64,000 nt of DNA from Norana najaformis (GCA_964023275.1 OZ029929.1:1630001-1694000), one strand, 5' to 3'. Shown: positions 32,757-44,319, numbered from the stretch's first letter. Translations and numbers: made by a program. The notes: generated by a model from the letters alone, not told the origin.

Positions 32757-33112
32757 ATGAGGTTCGTTCCAGCGCTTCCACTCTCCCTTGCAAAGCTCCA
32801 CTCCCGACTGGAACCAAATTTGTCAAACTCTCCTTTCCTTCGTTTGGTCCTGGACCATCTCACGAACACTAAAACACTCCTCTTCCACAGATCCTATCCT
32901 GATTCCTCTTCCCCCCTTATCTGTCCTGTCGCTAGAATTCCAAACCCCATCCACCGTAGCCGTCTGAATGTCTGCATTGACCTGGAACCGTGTCTAAACC
33001 CTCTGCTTAAAGATTTTGTTTTGACTGAACGCCTGTAAATAAGCTGGTTTCCACGATTTAGCTTTCGTTGGGCGCTTCAGAAATCTCGAGATTACGATTA
33101 CGATTACGATTA
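32757..33112 (+). repeat. L2-like LINE 3' end with (TTACGA)n tail
   Basis: It carries residual ORF2 C-terminus (TKTLLFHRSYPDSSSPLICP), the CTTGACC/TGGAACCG block, AGCTTTCGTTGGGCGCTTC and a GATTACGATTACGATTAC tail ending at 33112. Among the longest copies of this family in the window. Confidence 0.8.
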
Positions 33113-33239
33113 CAGCTGCTACCCTGACTGCTTCTCCTCCTCTGTTGTCTCCCCCACTTCGATCCTCTGGCTAAAAGTGAGAACTGTACAAAAATGTTCC
33201 TATCGAGGTCAGAGGCCTTTGATGCCACAGATGTCGTTG

Positions 33240-33690
33240 ATTATTGCAATCTAATTATAAAATAACGTTTGAGATTAGACACCTTTAAAACACTGCTATT
33301 GACGCTATATATAATCGTGCGCTCACTGGGCGAATGCTGAATGAAAAACTTAATAAAATGAATGTCTATGGCCTTTGCAGCCTCAAGATGTCCGTAAACA
33401 AACGAAACTAATAATAAAATAGCACTTGAGATTAGACACCTTTAAAACACTGCTATTGACGCTATATATATTCGTCAACCGCGTTCGCTCGTTATGACTG
33501 ACGGGTTGCTGTGCAAAGTAAGGTCGGCGTTAACGGCCGTGGTAGCCACAAGATGTCGTTTAAACAATGGAAGCTAAAAATTGAAACAATTGGTCTTTAA
33601 AACGCTTCCAACCGACGTTGTATATATTTATTGACTGCGTTTAATCGCTGGCTATGACTAGAGAAACAGTCTGCCTACCTGCTGATCCCG
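33240..33690 (+). repeat. Family A repeat, three tandem copies at ~158 bp
   Basis: GACACCTTTAAAAC begins at 33278 and 33435, and a GTCTTTAAAACGC variant lies near 33592. Each is followed by GACGCTATATATA-type sequence and, in the complete unit, GGTCGGCGTTAACGGCCGTG and CCACAAGATGTCGTTTAAAC. 33120-33200, just upstream, is unique. Confidence 0.75.
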
Positions 33691-33714
33691 GCGAATAGAC
33701 AGCGTCTAAAACCA

Positions 33715-33860
33715 GGGCCATACACGGGGACCTTAAATGGCGTGGCGCCCATTCAAACGGGCAACGGTAGTGAAGGATCTCACCCAATTAATTCATTGTA
33801 CAGGGTCGACGTCAAACGGTCGCTATAGAAAAACGTCTACATTTACATTTATAAGGGGGG
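33715..33860 (+). repeat. Family C repeat
   Basis: GGGGACCTTAAATGGCGTGG, CGCCCATTCAAACGGGCAAC, TGAAGGATCTCACCC and AAACGTCTACATTTACATTT. Same family as 41757 and 42475. Confidence 0.7.
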
Positions 33861-33867
33861 CATTCGG

Positions 33868-34150
33868 CCATGGTGGTCTGTCGGTAACGAGTTTGGTCAA
33901 TGATCATGCGGTTGCGGGTTCGACTCCGTGTAACGACCCAGGGCAAGTTGTTTGCGCAAACCGTGCCTCTGTCACCAAGCAGTAGAATTTGGTACCGGTG
34001 TAAGCTGGGAAGTAAACGGCAAGTTCTGCGATGCACTGGCCCCGTGTCCAGGACCTTGGGAGTTGTCCATTGCCTCTCTAGGGCCTATAGAATAGGAAAT
34101 GAGCGCCTCCCCTACGTCTCACTTCATGGATATAGGAAACTTTTTACTTA
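33868..34150 (+). repeat. Full-length tRNA-derived SINE with CTTA tail
   Basis: The head has TGGTGGTCTGTCGGTAACGA and GGTTGCGGGTTCGACTCC (B box). The body includes AGTAGAATTTGGTACCGGTG, GGGAAGTAAACGGCAAG, GGCCCCGTGTCCAGGACC and GAGCGCCTCCCCTACGTCTC, and the tail is ACTTACTTACTT. Copies: 55508-55800 (+), 50932-51182 (-) and truncated ones inside the 27.5-30.6 kb array. Confidence 0.85.
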
Positions 34151-34439
34151 CTTACTTCGGACATCTAGCGAATGACCGAAAAACTATTAATGTTCGGCGT
34201 ATTCGATAGATGGCGCAAGCAACCGTCTGGATAAACGAGAATTCAACTAAGTACATATACGACATATACAAGTTTAAAATTCCTAAATGATTGATCATTG
34301 TTTTCCAGCAAATGGAAATTTAATTAATGAGTTTTGTATTGAAGGGATGGGCGCCCTTCAACTGTTCCTGAAACAGATACCAAAATGTATATTGTTACAT
34401 TGTAGTGGATCATACATTACATTACATCTTTATCATCCA

Positions 34440-34985
34440 ATCAGACTGCTCTATTCACTCACCCTCTTACGTCACCCTTGCCCGTCCCTCTGTAACTACA
34501 CGTATTTAGTTCTCTATCCGACCTATACACTATTTGAACGATCTCCCCCCCTGAATTTCGCAATTCCTCCATCCTCTGCGTCGTTCGCTTATCATCATCT
34601 GTCTCAAGCCCCCTATCTATTACTCCTCAGGTGTTCCATTCAAAACTGAACTTTCACCTTTTCAAGAAATCCCACCCTGATCCGTCGAATCCGCTGCCTT
34701 CCCATTTCTCTCAGCTTAAACACAACCCACCCGAACAGCTCCTCTCACCGTCTCTCTCTCTCTTTCTCTCTGTCTGTCTCTGTCTGTCTCTGTCTGTCTC
34801 TGTATGTCTCTGTCTGTCTCTGTCTCTCTGTCTCTCTGTCTGGTCTTCTGGAAACCGGACTTGGTTCTTGGCATGGCATCTTTGGATAATCCCACTGACT
34901 TGACGCAGCGCTCGTGCATAAGCTTGTGCCCTGCGCTTAGCTTTTAAGTAGCGCTTTAGAATTTTGGAGATTACGATTACGAGCA
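34440..34985 (+). repeat. L2-like LINE 3' end interrupted by CTGT microsatellite
   Basis: ORF2 remnant FHSKLNFHLFKKSHPDPSNP at 34630-34690, a CTCTGTCTGT microsatellite at 34745-34840, then TTGACGCAGCGCTCGTGCAT, GCGCTTAGCTTTTAAGTAGC and TTACGATTACGA at the end. 34990-35350 is unique or (GATTAGA)-rich DNA without a gene. Confidence 0.7.
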
Positions 34986-35349
34986 TCGTTAGAATTATTA
35001 CATTTCACGGAATAGAATGACATAATCTGTTAGAATAATTGAAGAGATTAGAGTAATAGAACAGATTAACAGAATAGACTGAGAATAACAGATTAGAATA
35101 GACGAATAGAATCATAAAATACGAATACTACACGGAACGTTTTATTCAATCTAATCAAATCTAATCTTTCACAAAATTATACAGCACCAAACACCACATC
35201 AATCTACAGCCCACGCATGCTTAGACAAGGCGTGGAGCAAGCGGAAATCCGGGGTCGAATAAAGGTCACGTTGCAACCCTGTGGGTGAAAAATTACCTTG
35301 ATTACCTGAACAGGTTTTTTAGGAGTGGCGAATGGTTAAAGGAAAGCGG

Positions 35350-36150
35350 CCGAAAAACTGTTTGAGATTAGACACCTTTAAAACGCTTCTCCTGCCGCTA
35401 TATATACTCGTGCGTTCAATGGGCGTGAACAATCCACCAGGGCGCTATATAATTATCACGATGTATTCACGCATATCCTGATAGGATCTAAAGCGTCTTA
35501 CGACGGATTAGCCTACCTCCCACCTGTTTTCCACGAGGAATAAAAGGAGCTACATAAATTAACGAAGACAATGGAATCAATTTCCGTTCTGCCCCAGAAG
35601 ACAACAGATCGGCAGAAATATATGGCTTCCGCGCATGCGCTCTTTACGCGTATCTAACAGTAATGTCTATATCGGAAGCATACAGTGTAGTGTGGCCAAA
35701 CAAGAATTAATTTTTCAGGTGGCTTCTTCACCCCAGGCTGTATCTCTGTCTCTGGCTATTGACCAGATCACGGCTTGGTTTTGGTGCGCCATCGGTTGAT
35801 GCCTTGTGCATTAGACACCGGCACTATAGAAGTTCTTACATCTCTCTTCTTCTATAAGTCCACCGACTCATTGCACTTTCGATTGCATGTTTCACTGTAG
35901 ATTTCCAACGTCCGTCCAGCACCAGTCTCTGATGTCATCCAGCAATTCTCTGTTCGGTCTACCTTTGATCCCTCCGCCATCCATCATTCAAAACACCACT
36001 TGTTTGACCATCCTGTTGTTATCCATATTATATTGGAAACTAACAAAAAGCGGTTGATATTAGACACTTTTAAAACGGGTTAGTCCTAAGCTATATAACA
36101 GTTAACTGCGGTCCTAAGATTAGTGCCTTTGAATTGTAAATTAAGGTCGA
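35350..36150. repeat. Mixed repeats: family A, SINE tail, LINE C-terminus
   Basis: A copies at about 35365-35470 and 36050-36150. 35700-35850 (+) matches 49290-49435 (GGTGCGCCATCG..GATG, ACTATAGAAGTTCT). 35860-36040 on the minus strand encodes GGGIKGRPNRELLDDIRDWC, the C-terminal GRP..W.DDI pattern of LINE ORF2, with stops, so it is a dead fragment. Confidence 0.5.
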
Positions 36151-36291
36151 CGTAAAGTATTACATCTAATGCGCCTTAGAGCCTTCAGTAAAAATTTGAA
36201 TACAGGAATAACTTTTGCAGTCAGCGCTGACTGCTCTACCATTTCAGGATGGTGAGTCTTTTACTTAAGAAATCTTTAAGTTTAAGGTCGT

Positions 36292-36575
36292 AATTGTATT
36301 CGTAATCGTAATCGTAAAGTCGAGGCTTCTACATGGCCCAACGAAAGCTAAGTCGAGGGAGCCAGATTATTTACAGGTGCTCAGTCAAGAGAAAATCGAT
36401 AGGCAAGAAGCATTCGGTTCCATGTCAAATGCAAGAGTAACTCTGTAATACATTGTAGTTCCTCAGTTTAACGACAGCTTATGGCATCAAATGCCATGGC
36501 CGTCGCCCTCCTCCTTTATCCAGGCTTCGGACTGGCACTACCACCAAACAAGGCAGTGGCGGAGTTTGTAACACA
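36292..36575 (-). repeat. L2-like 3' end and family B copy, both reversed
   Basis: 36292-36440 is the reverse of the TTACGATTACGATTACGAA-tailed L2-like end (GAAGCCTCGACTTTACGATT). 36458-36572 is a full family B copy on the minus strand, ending CTCCGCCACTGCC when read from the right. Confidence 0.75.
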
Positions 36576-36823
36576 CTGATGAAACCATGGAGGTTTTCAG
36601 GAGAAAGAAGGGCCAATAAAAGGGGTGTCTAAATCAGGGAAGGAATTCAACCGTAGGAGAGTAAATGGATTGGTCTTTGGTTTTTTTCAGTACGATACGA
36701 ATGCGTCCAACGATCTTTAAGGGCACATGCAGCGATAATTATCGCTTACAAGAACCTCTGAACTGAGTTTAAGAACATTTTGTTTACGTCTTAAATGTTA
36801 TGTTAACTAGCCACTTTTTTTAG

Positions 36824-37039
36824 CAACAAAGCCGCCATTCATTTGGCAGTTTTGAAAAATCAAACCCAACCTTTCTGCAAGACAATCCAATGATTTCCCG
36901 GCTAGGCAGGGTTATTTATAGCCAGGTTCGAAAGGTTAAAAAAAGTGTCGAAGCGTTGCGCGTACTCTCCACACTGGTGTCCAATGTTTTCAATCATCGC
37001 TTGCATATTATAGAAAAATTATACGTATATTTAATATAA
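36824..37039 (+). CDS. Candidate exon, unrecognised
   Basis: A strong acceptor, CACTTTTTTTAG, ends at about 36823. The following frame is open for about 70 codons (QQSRHSFGSFEKSNPTFLQD, NPMISRLGRVIYSQVRKVKK, later VFNHRLHIIEKL) before TAA. Possible donors inside are CAG|GTTCGA and AAG|GTTAAA, both weak. It matches no repeat elsewhere in the window and no family I recognise. Chance openness in AT-rich DNA is possible. Confidence 0.25.
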   Translation, partial: QQSRHSFGSFEKSNPTFLQDNPMISRLGRVIYSQVRKVKKSVEALRVLSTLVSNVFNHRLHIIEKLYVYLI

Positions 37040-37144
37040 TTTTAGGGAATATGTGGTCTTGTTATTTGAAATTTAATATAGAGCCGAGAAACTATATTCA
37101 ATTTAGGTCACGGCGGATTCGTGATTCATTTTGTCAACGTAACA

Positions 37145-37215
37145 AGTTCTAAGCGCTATCTGTCTGTCTGTCTGCCTGCCTGTCTGTCTGTCTGTGTCTC
37201 TGTCTGTCTCTGTTC
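37145..37215. repeat. CTGT microsatellite
   Basis: CTGTCTGTCTGCCTGC followed by CTGTCTGTCTGTGTCTC. Confidence 0.85.
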
Positions 37216-37314
37216 TCATCCTCTGTTTATTAGATTTTTCTAACGAACCGCGGTCCATTCTGATGCATGCAATATAGTAATTCTCTGACTCCTGATTCTC
37301 TTACCCTGCAATAT

Positions 37315-37454
37315 TGGGTGCAATCCGGTCGCACGCTTTCTCATCTCCTGACAAACAGCGCCTCCTACGTAGGTGCAATTGATGTCCACCTTCTTTGATG
37401 TGCCTGGTAAAACCACCTTGACATTAATCAATCGATCTCTTGCTGTTGGCTCCT
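37315..37454 (-). CDS. Candidate exon with a ubiquitin-like fold segment
   Basis: The minus strand reads ARDRLINVKVVLPGTSKKVD, INCTYVGGAVCQEMRKRATG and LHPILQ, then G before the consensus donor GTAAGAG. The spacing from the first strand (INVKVVLP) to TGLHPILQ is 41 residues, the same as from Met1 to Gln41 of ubiquitin, and the order strand, strand, helix, G..P..Q fits the first half of a ubiquitin-like domain. The 5' edge is uncertain; CCAACAG near 37453 is the nearest acceptor and lacks a pyrimidine tract. The parent gene is unknown; it could belong to a gene extending to either side on this strand. Confidence 0.33.
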
Positions 37455-37575
37455 TCCCTTCATGTTTCTCTCATGCATCAGTCCACCTTTTGCTGAATAA
37501 ACTATCTTTGGATGCTGGAACTCATCCTTGAATTTTATTTCTAAGCTTAAATTTGTACTAGAAGCACACTTTTGT

Positions 37576-37685
37576 GGGTCACGGTGGCCGATTGGTTAGA
37601 GGGCTCGGCTTGTAACGCGGAGAGTACGGGTTCGAGACTCTCTTCATCAGATAGTGGCGCTTAATAAATGCAGAAAAATAAATAA
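37576..37685 (+). repeat. tRNA-derived SINE, internally deleted
   Basis: GGTCACGGTGGCCGATTGGT (A box region), GAGTACGGGTTCGAGAC (B box) and the 3' end GGCGCTTAATAAATGCAGAA. It lacks the middle found at 39690-39770. Confidence 0.75.
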
Positions 37686-37724
37686 TAAACACCCGTCTTC
37701 TTGCCATCTTGCTCTACAAAGTGA

Positions 37725-38460
37725 TATATATACATACACATATATATTTACATGTGTATGTACGTATGTTACACTATATAATTTTTGCTAAAGTAAGCAA
37801 GGTCGTAAAGGCCTTGGCAGTCATGAAACGCCTCTCAACACTTGGCATTTTAATGCTCTCCTTCGACACCCTTAAAAATATTTCATTCGACGATATATAT
37901 TTATCGACTGCTTTTATTCTATGTTTAACTTGTTAGTCGACAGAGGTTCTCGTATGTTAGTACAATAAAGATGAGTGATCGTCTAGAGCTAGGCCTTAAC
38001 CAAAAGATAATAGTTTATTTTATTATGAATGAAGGTGTAATGAGGGCATCAATAAACTATCATCTGTTCATTAATAGTATGTTATATTACTCCCCAAATG
38101 TAATATTACATGTTGGTATATGATATGTATAATTTTAGTTATTTCTGATTGTTTTTATTAAAAAAATTGACATTTTCTAAAATATTATAGACTGCTTATA
38201 TATTCGCATTGCGTAAATACAAATTTCAGTGGTCTTCTAGAATAGGGTTGGGTCGACGTTAATGGCTTTAGAAACCACAAGATGTCACTAAACAACGGAA
38301 ACTAATATCACACACGATCCTAAAGTATTCGTTGTTCTAAACGCCATTGTCGTACTCTCAATAGCTTAACAAGTAACCTATAATTAGTCAATAACAGAAA
38401 TATTACTAATAATACTAATAATAATAGCTAATTAGGGATTGATTTTTCAAAAACAATTCC
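37725..38460. repeat. TATA/ACATA microsatellite and diverged family A copies
   Basis: 37725-37770 is ATACATACACATATATAT. A copies lie at about 37795-37930 and 38170-38310 (GCCACAAGATGTCAC..AAACAACGGAAACTAATA). The remainder is AT-rich with no gene. Confidence 0.55.
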
Positions 38461-38464
38461 GAGA

Positions 38465-38550
38465 AGAGAAGCAGCAGCAGCAGCAGTAATAGTGGTAGTA
38501 GTAGTAGTAGTACTTTTTAGAACTAGTAGTAGTAGTTGTTGTTATTGTTT

Positions 38551-38583
<33 letters not shown>

Positions 38584-38700
38584 CATCATCATCATCATCA
38601 TCCAATATGTTCATAGTAGAGTTTCGGAGAAGCAGATGGCGTTCCCACGCTGGACAGCTACTGAGAGTCTTATTATTATTATTATTATTATTACTTTGAT
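38465..38700 (-). repeat. Trinucleotide tails plus second copy of the 10.87 kb retroelement 3' end
   Basis: CAG/AGT/TAT/ATC trinucleotides at 38470-38600, then 38600-38670, which is about 95 percent like 10860-10930 by eye (GTTCATAGTAGAGTTTCGGA, GAAGCAGATGGCGTTCCCAC). The same order of trinucleotide tail and 3' end at both loci argues for two insertions of one non-LTR family. (ATT)n at 38672-38692. Confidence 0.7.
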
Positions 38701-39180
38701 TTTCTTAGACACCTTTTAAAACGCGTTTCCTTATGGTTATATTCAAGTCGACTAGGCTAGGGAGTCGATGTCTAGTGCTATGGTATGGCCTAGTAATTTA
38801 AGGTGAAATGCTAGCGGTCCTTGGCAGCCACAAGATGTCGTTAAACAATGGATACTGTAAAACTGAATCAGCAGTTCAGATAGGATACCTTTAAATCACG
38901 ACTGTCTGACGCTATATATATATATTAAAGCCGAATTTTTTGTCGCCACTGCCTTGTTCGGGGGTAGTGCCAGTCCCAAGCCTGGATAAAGGAGGAGGGC
39001 GACGTCAACGGCCTTTGATGCCATAAGCTGTCGTTAAACTGAGGAACTACTACTTTTTGTCGTTTAACTCCCCACTGCCCTTAGTCGTGTGGTGCCAGTC
39101 CCAAGCCTGGATAAAGGAGGGGGCCTTTGATCAACGGCCTTTGATGCCATTTGATGTCGTTAAACCATGGAACAATCAGT
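38700..39180 (+). repeat. Family A pair followed by family B pair
   Basis: A at 38704-38850 and 38885-38935; B at 38946-39053 and 39066-39175, all plus strand. B copies contain GTGCCAGTCCCAAGCCTGGA and end at GTCGTTAAAC.GAGGAACTAC or CATGGAAC. 39180-39540 is unique apart from an A scrap (GCAGCCACAAGATGTCGCTG, 39348). Confidence 0.75.
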
Positions 39181-39544
39181 CTCACAAGTTGATTAATTCC
39201 ATAAAATTAATGTTGATTAATTCCATAAATTTAACGTTAAAAAGGCAGCGAGACGGGTGATAATATTTTTCCAGCCGACACGAACCTCCATTAAAGCATT
39301 GGAAACAACTAATACTTGGTAAAATAAGATAAGATGCAGTGGTCTTTGCAGCCACAAGATGTCGCTGTCCCTTTTTTGCTGTTCCATTTGATGCGCCTAG
39401 TCCCTCGGCGTCTCTGTTGAGTGCGAATGGCGACATCTATCGCCTGACGATAACAACAAGAGCTTTTTCTCAGATTATTAATTCAAACACCGAATATAGA
39501 CGCCGACCGACCCTACCTTCTTCCGTCTCTCCCTCCCTGTCTGC

Positions 39545-39858
39545 CTAACTGTCTGTCTGTCTGTCTCTGTCTGTCTGTCTTTCTGTATGTCTTTTCCTCC
39601 CTCTGTTCGACGTCGTGTTCATCATTATCGTCAGCAGCCGCAGCAACAACGTCATCATCATCATCATCATCAACAGTCAAGGGTCGAGCCTCCTCCGAGA
39701 CGGTTACTGTGTAGGGTCCTTGAGCAAGTCCTTAACTCGCAATTGCTCGGCGCCATCGAGTGATGCTAAGTCATTAGGTAATGGCGCCTAATAAATGCAG
39801 AAATAATAATATCATCGTCGTCATCAATATCATTTATAAGCGTCATCATCATAATCAT

Positions 39859-39907
<49 letters not shown>

Positions 39908-39910
39908 TTC
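39545..39910 (+). repeat. CTGT, SINE and (ATC)n/(CAG)n block
   Basis: CTGT array to about 39590. 39655-39672 (ATC)n. 39674-39818 SINE body (GTCGAGCCTCCTCCGAGACG, GTTACTGTGTAGGGTCC, TAATGGCGCCTAATAAATGC). (CAG)n of about 13 copies at 39868-39906. 39910-40020 shows nothing. Confidence 0.75.
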
Positions 39911-40019
39911 GTGCATAAGACGAAACATGTCCAAGCGAAATTAACTATAGGACTTGGCGTCTGAGATTTGGCTTAGGGATTAAAACAAGACAAGCTTCTA
40001 GATACAAAGCTCAGCTAAC

Positions 40020-41510
40020 ACAAATATATATATATGCATTTGTAAACTTCATATTTATATATATATATGTATATATATGACTGCTTATGAATGCTTGTCC
40101 AAGTAATATAATTACATATTAGTATGCTTAATCCACAGAGCATATAAATACACACACACATTCATATACGCACACATACACACATACACATACATACAGA
40201 TATACCCACACATTCACACATATACACACATACACAAATATACATACAGACATACATACATAAATTCATACATACATACATGAATACATATATACATACA
40301 TACATACAATCACACATACATACATACATATTTACACACACATACACACATACACATACACACATACCCACACATTCACACACGTACACACACATACACA
40401 AATACACACACACTCATAAACACACACATACACATACACACATACACACACATAACACACATACACACACATACACATACACACATACACACATACATAC
40501 ATACAGACATACATACATACATACATGAATACATATTTACATACATACATACATACACACATACATACATACACATACACACACATATACCCACACATTC
40601 ACACACACATACACAAATACACACACATACACACATACACATACACACATACACACATACACATACACACACATAACACAATACACACATACACACATAT
40701 ACACACACGTACACACACGTACACACACATACACACACACACACGTACACACACGTACACACACATACACACATACACACACATACACACACGTACACAC
40801 ATACACGGGCACACACATTTATACACGCACACCTACACACATACACACACACATACATACATACACATACACACACAGACACACATACATACATACACAC
40901 ACATACACACATACACATACACACACAGACACACATACACATACACACATATTCACACACATACACACATACACATACACACACATGCACGCACACACAC
41001 ACATTTATACACGCACACATACACATATCAGTTGATCTTTCTTGTCAAAAGCAGAGACTGTTATTTGCATGACAGACCAAGACGATAAACATTCTACAAA
41101 ACAGTGAAAAACATCAGGTGTGCAGGACTACATATTTGCATATATATAGGTCACATTAAAAAACGGTCAATATGTATATATATAATATATATATTGTATA
41201 TATTTTTATATAATCATATATATATACTATATATTTGTATGTATACATGCATGGGTGTATATATGTATGTAAGTATGCATGTATGTATGTATGTATGCAT
41301 GTATACATGCATGGGTGTAAGTATGTATGCATGTATGTATATACATATGTATGCATGCATGTATGTATGTATTTATGTATTTATGGATTTATGTATTTAT
41401 GTATTTATGTATGTATTTATGTATGTATGTATGTACATATGTATATATTTATGTATTTATGTATGTATGTATTTTTGTATTTATCTGTTATGTATCTGTG
41501 TGTATACATG
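40020..41510. repeat. Long ACATAC/ATAT/TATG microsatellite region
   Basis: 40020-40080 AT-rich, 40150-41025 ACACATAC variants, 41100-41230 AT-rich, 41235-41510 TATGTATG/TATTTATG. All long ORFs (YIHT, MYVC, CVCV) are repeat translations. 41510-41757 is unique and without a gene. Confidence 0.95.
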
Positions 41511-41756
41511 TGTTCCTTTTACTGGGTCGTGGTGATCTTAAAATTTGCCAAGTAAGGTTTCTTCCACACATCATCATCTCAGCATCATCCTCCGGAAGTC
41601 TTGTACTGAGGCGCTAAGTACACAGAAGATTCTCAGAGCGATGACAAGTCATAATAACCTTGTCTCCAAAAATTCTAGCAGCAACAAATGTTCTTCACAC
41701 GCAGCCAAGCATATCAGCCGAAAAAGCAGACCCCACAAGCTTTTACATACACCGGG

Positions 41757-42100
41757 ACCTTAAATGGCGTAGCGCCAAAACGGGCAGCGGTGTAAATGTA
41801 AACGTTTTTCTATAGCAACCGTATGGCCTTGAGCCTTGGCTCATTTTTCAGTGAATTTATCGGGTGAGATCCTTCACCACCGCTGCCCATTTGAATGGGC
41901 GCCACGCCATTTAAGGTGCCCACGCACGGACCGTACTAGCCCGAGATTTAAATCTCTGAAATAAGCCACGACCGGGACGCGAACGTGGGATCCTCACGGT
42001 GATAAAGGAACTCGCCCAATTAATTCATTGAAAAAAACAAGCAGGATCGAGAACACGGGGTCGCCATAGAGAAACGTGTAAATTTACAATTACAGAGGGG
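41757..42100. repeat. Family C copies, head-to-head inverted pair plus one direct
   Basis: A plus-strand copy starts at 41757 (GACCTTAAATGGCGTAGCGC). Its inverted partner at about 41878-41917 reads CACCGCTGCCCATTTGAATG then GGCGCCACGCCATTTAAGG. A third partial copy (+) lies at 41995-42100. The inverted arms are about 40 bp and flank about 85 bp. Confidence 0.75.
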
Positions 42101-42109
42101 AATTAAGCT

Positions 42110-43005
42110 AATGATAAAGCAGCCGCAAGATGTCGTTAAACTATGGAAACGAATATTGAACAGCAGTCGAATTTAGACACCTTTAAAACGCGTTCATCCG
42201 AAGTTATATATAAGCCAACTGCGTTTAATAGTTAAAATGAAGCATTACACGAGTTAGTAAAAGCTTGGTGAGGTGAGGTCGACGTTAGCAACAGTTCCAC
42301 AAGATGTCGTTTAAACAATGGAAGATAAAAAATTGAAATAATTGGCGTTTAAAACGCTGTCAACCGACGTTGTATAGTCATCAATTGCGTTTAATCGCTA
42401 ACTACGACTAGAGAAACAACTTACATACCAGTCCTACCTGCCGTCGGGTGAATAAACAGGGTCTTAAACTAGGACCTTAGAGGAAGACCTTAAATGGCGT
42501 GGCGCCCATTCAAAACGGGCAGCGGTGGTGAAAGATCTCACCCGATTAATTCGTTGAGAAATTAGCAGAGTCAAGGCCATATGGTCGCTGTAGAAAAACG
42601 GGCACATCTACAATTACATTTACATTCGTAAGGCGTTAAGGTCGACGACAATGACCCTGGCAGCCAAAAGATGTTAAACACTTCATAACACACAGCTTTC
42701 TTTACACACCTTTAAAATGCGTTTGGCCAAAGCTATATATAAATTAACAGCTGTTGGTGTAGGTAGATTGCAGGCGCACAATCGTGGCGTTAGCAAAGGT
42801 CGGTGTCTATGGCCCTGGCAGCCACAAAGATGTTAAACACTTCATAATACACAGCTCTCCTTACACACCTTTAAAATGCTTTCGACCAACGCCATATATC
42901 TCTTAACAGGCGGTGGTGTACCAGTAAGACAATTGTGGCGTTCGCAAAGGTAGATGTCAACGGCTATGGAAGCCACAAAGATGTCGCTAAACAACGGAAA
43001 AATAA
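42110..43005 (+). repeat. Family A array with one family C copy
   Basis: A copies at about 42120-42300 (GACACCTTTAAAACGCG, 42175), 42300-42450, 42640-42840 and 42840-43005 (CACACCTTTAAAATGC at 42705 and 42865). C at 42475-42640. All plus strand. The last A copy abuts the LINE fragment on its right. Confidence 0.75.
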
Positions 43006-43870
43006 AATTGCAGTTGAGATCATAACGGCTTCGCTCACTCGAGCTTGTTGTTTACAGCGGAGTCCAGCAAGCACGTTGACGAGGTGAATATGGTAACCCA
43101 TGTTTATCATGGCCCTCCAGAGCATCTCACGTGAGACACAGTCAAAAGCTTTCTTAAAGTCAACAAAGCACAGATAGAGGGACTGCTGATTCTCTCTAGT
43201 TTTCTGCATCATGATTCTAAGATTTGTGAGTTGATCTCGTGTTCCCCTACCTCTGCGAAATCCAGCTTGTTCATCTGCCACCTCAAATTCTGTCTTCATC
43301 CTAACCCCTCCCAAGATAATCTCTAGGATGATTTTACTGGCATGCGAGACCAAGGCTATTGTCCAGTAATATGTGCATTGTCTTATATCGCCTTCTTTGA
43401 AAGAGGAACGAAAATTCAGTTTGTCCAGTCTGCTGTCCATTCTCCAGTCTCCCAAGCCTCACATAATCGATGCATCCTTTCCACTGTTGTTTCTCCGCCA
43501 TGCTTGAACAATTCGGCTGGAACCTCATCCGGTGCTCTTGCCACTATAGCTGTCTCCCCAATTGCACGAGCCACCTCAGATTTTAATTGAGCTGGTTCGC
43601 GTGTATACTATCTGTCATCATATAATTATAATGCTTCAATGTATATTCACCACACTGCTCTGCAATTTTCGAATTCTCCGTTATCGTTTCACCTGATGTT
43701 GATTGGATGCAGAACAAACGAGGCTGAAATTTCCATGTGAGTGTCCTGAGTGTTTGGAAAAGATGTCGCACGTTTCCCTTGCGATTTGCTCCCTTCAGCG
43801 CCTCACACAGACCCTCAAGATGCACTTGTTTATCTTCTCTCAACTTTCTCTCAGCTTCCCTTTTCAACTC
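42990..43870 (-). pseudogene. Non-LTR reverse transcriptase fragment
   Basis: On the minus strand from 43867: ANRKGNVRHLFQTLRTLTWK and FQPRLFCI (linker before the RT), then in another frame VARAPDEVPAELFKHGG and LCEAWETGEWTADWTN ending at a TGA, then from about 43440 GDIRQCTYYWTIALVSHASK, ADEQAGFRRGRGTRDQL and LYLCFVDFKKAFDCVSREML. These are RT motifs 0-3; the FADD region and everything after are missing. At least two frame disruptions make it inactive. RTE-like or a related LINE clade. Confidence 0.85.
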
Positions 43871-44300
43871 CCTCTACTGTTTAGGGTCTTTTGTTTTGGC
43901 TTCTCCCTTTGCCTTGAATAACGCCAAGCTTTTATTAGGAACGATCTCCCTTCTGAATTTCGCAAATTCTCTTCTCCTTTATCATTTCTGTCGTTCACTC
44001 TGTCTATTATTCCTCAGGTATTCCATTCAAAACTGAAGTCTCGTCTTCTCAAGAAATCCCACCCTGATCAGTCTTTCCATTTCCCTCAGCTTAAACAACC
44101 CATCCTAACCTCCTCTCCCCTCCTTTCTCTGGTTTCCTGGCAACGGACTTGGTTCTTGACAAGGCATCTTTGGACAACCCCACGGACTTGACGCAGCGCT
44201 CGTGCCAGAGAGGTGAAAGACATCGACAGGGCCAGCTGGTGCCCTGCGCTTAGCTTTAAAGTAGCGCTTTAGAAATTTCGAGTTTACAATTACAAAACAT
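43871..44300 (+). repeat. L2-like LINE 3' end
   Basis: ATTCCATTCAAAACTGAAGT, AAGAAATCCCACCCTGATCA, CTTGACGCAGCGCTCGTGCC and TAGCGCTTTAGAAATTTCGA, then TTACAATTACAA. Same family and order as 34440-34985. Confidence 0.75.
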
Positions 44301-44319
44301 GGCTTCGGAGTCTGTTGAG

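Noticed and set aside
40150..41030. Cysteine-rich (CVCV, MCVC) and YIHT ORFs
   Set aside because: Pure ACATAC microsatellite translations on both strands; same for 1.1-1.7, 41.3, 57, 61.6 and 62.8 kb.
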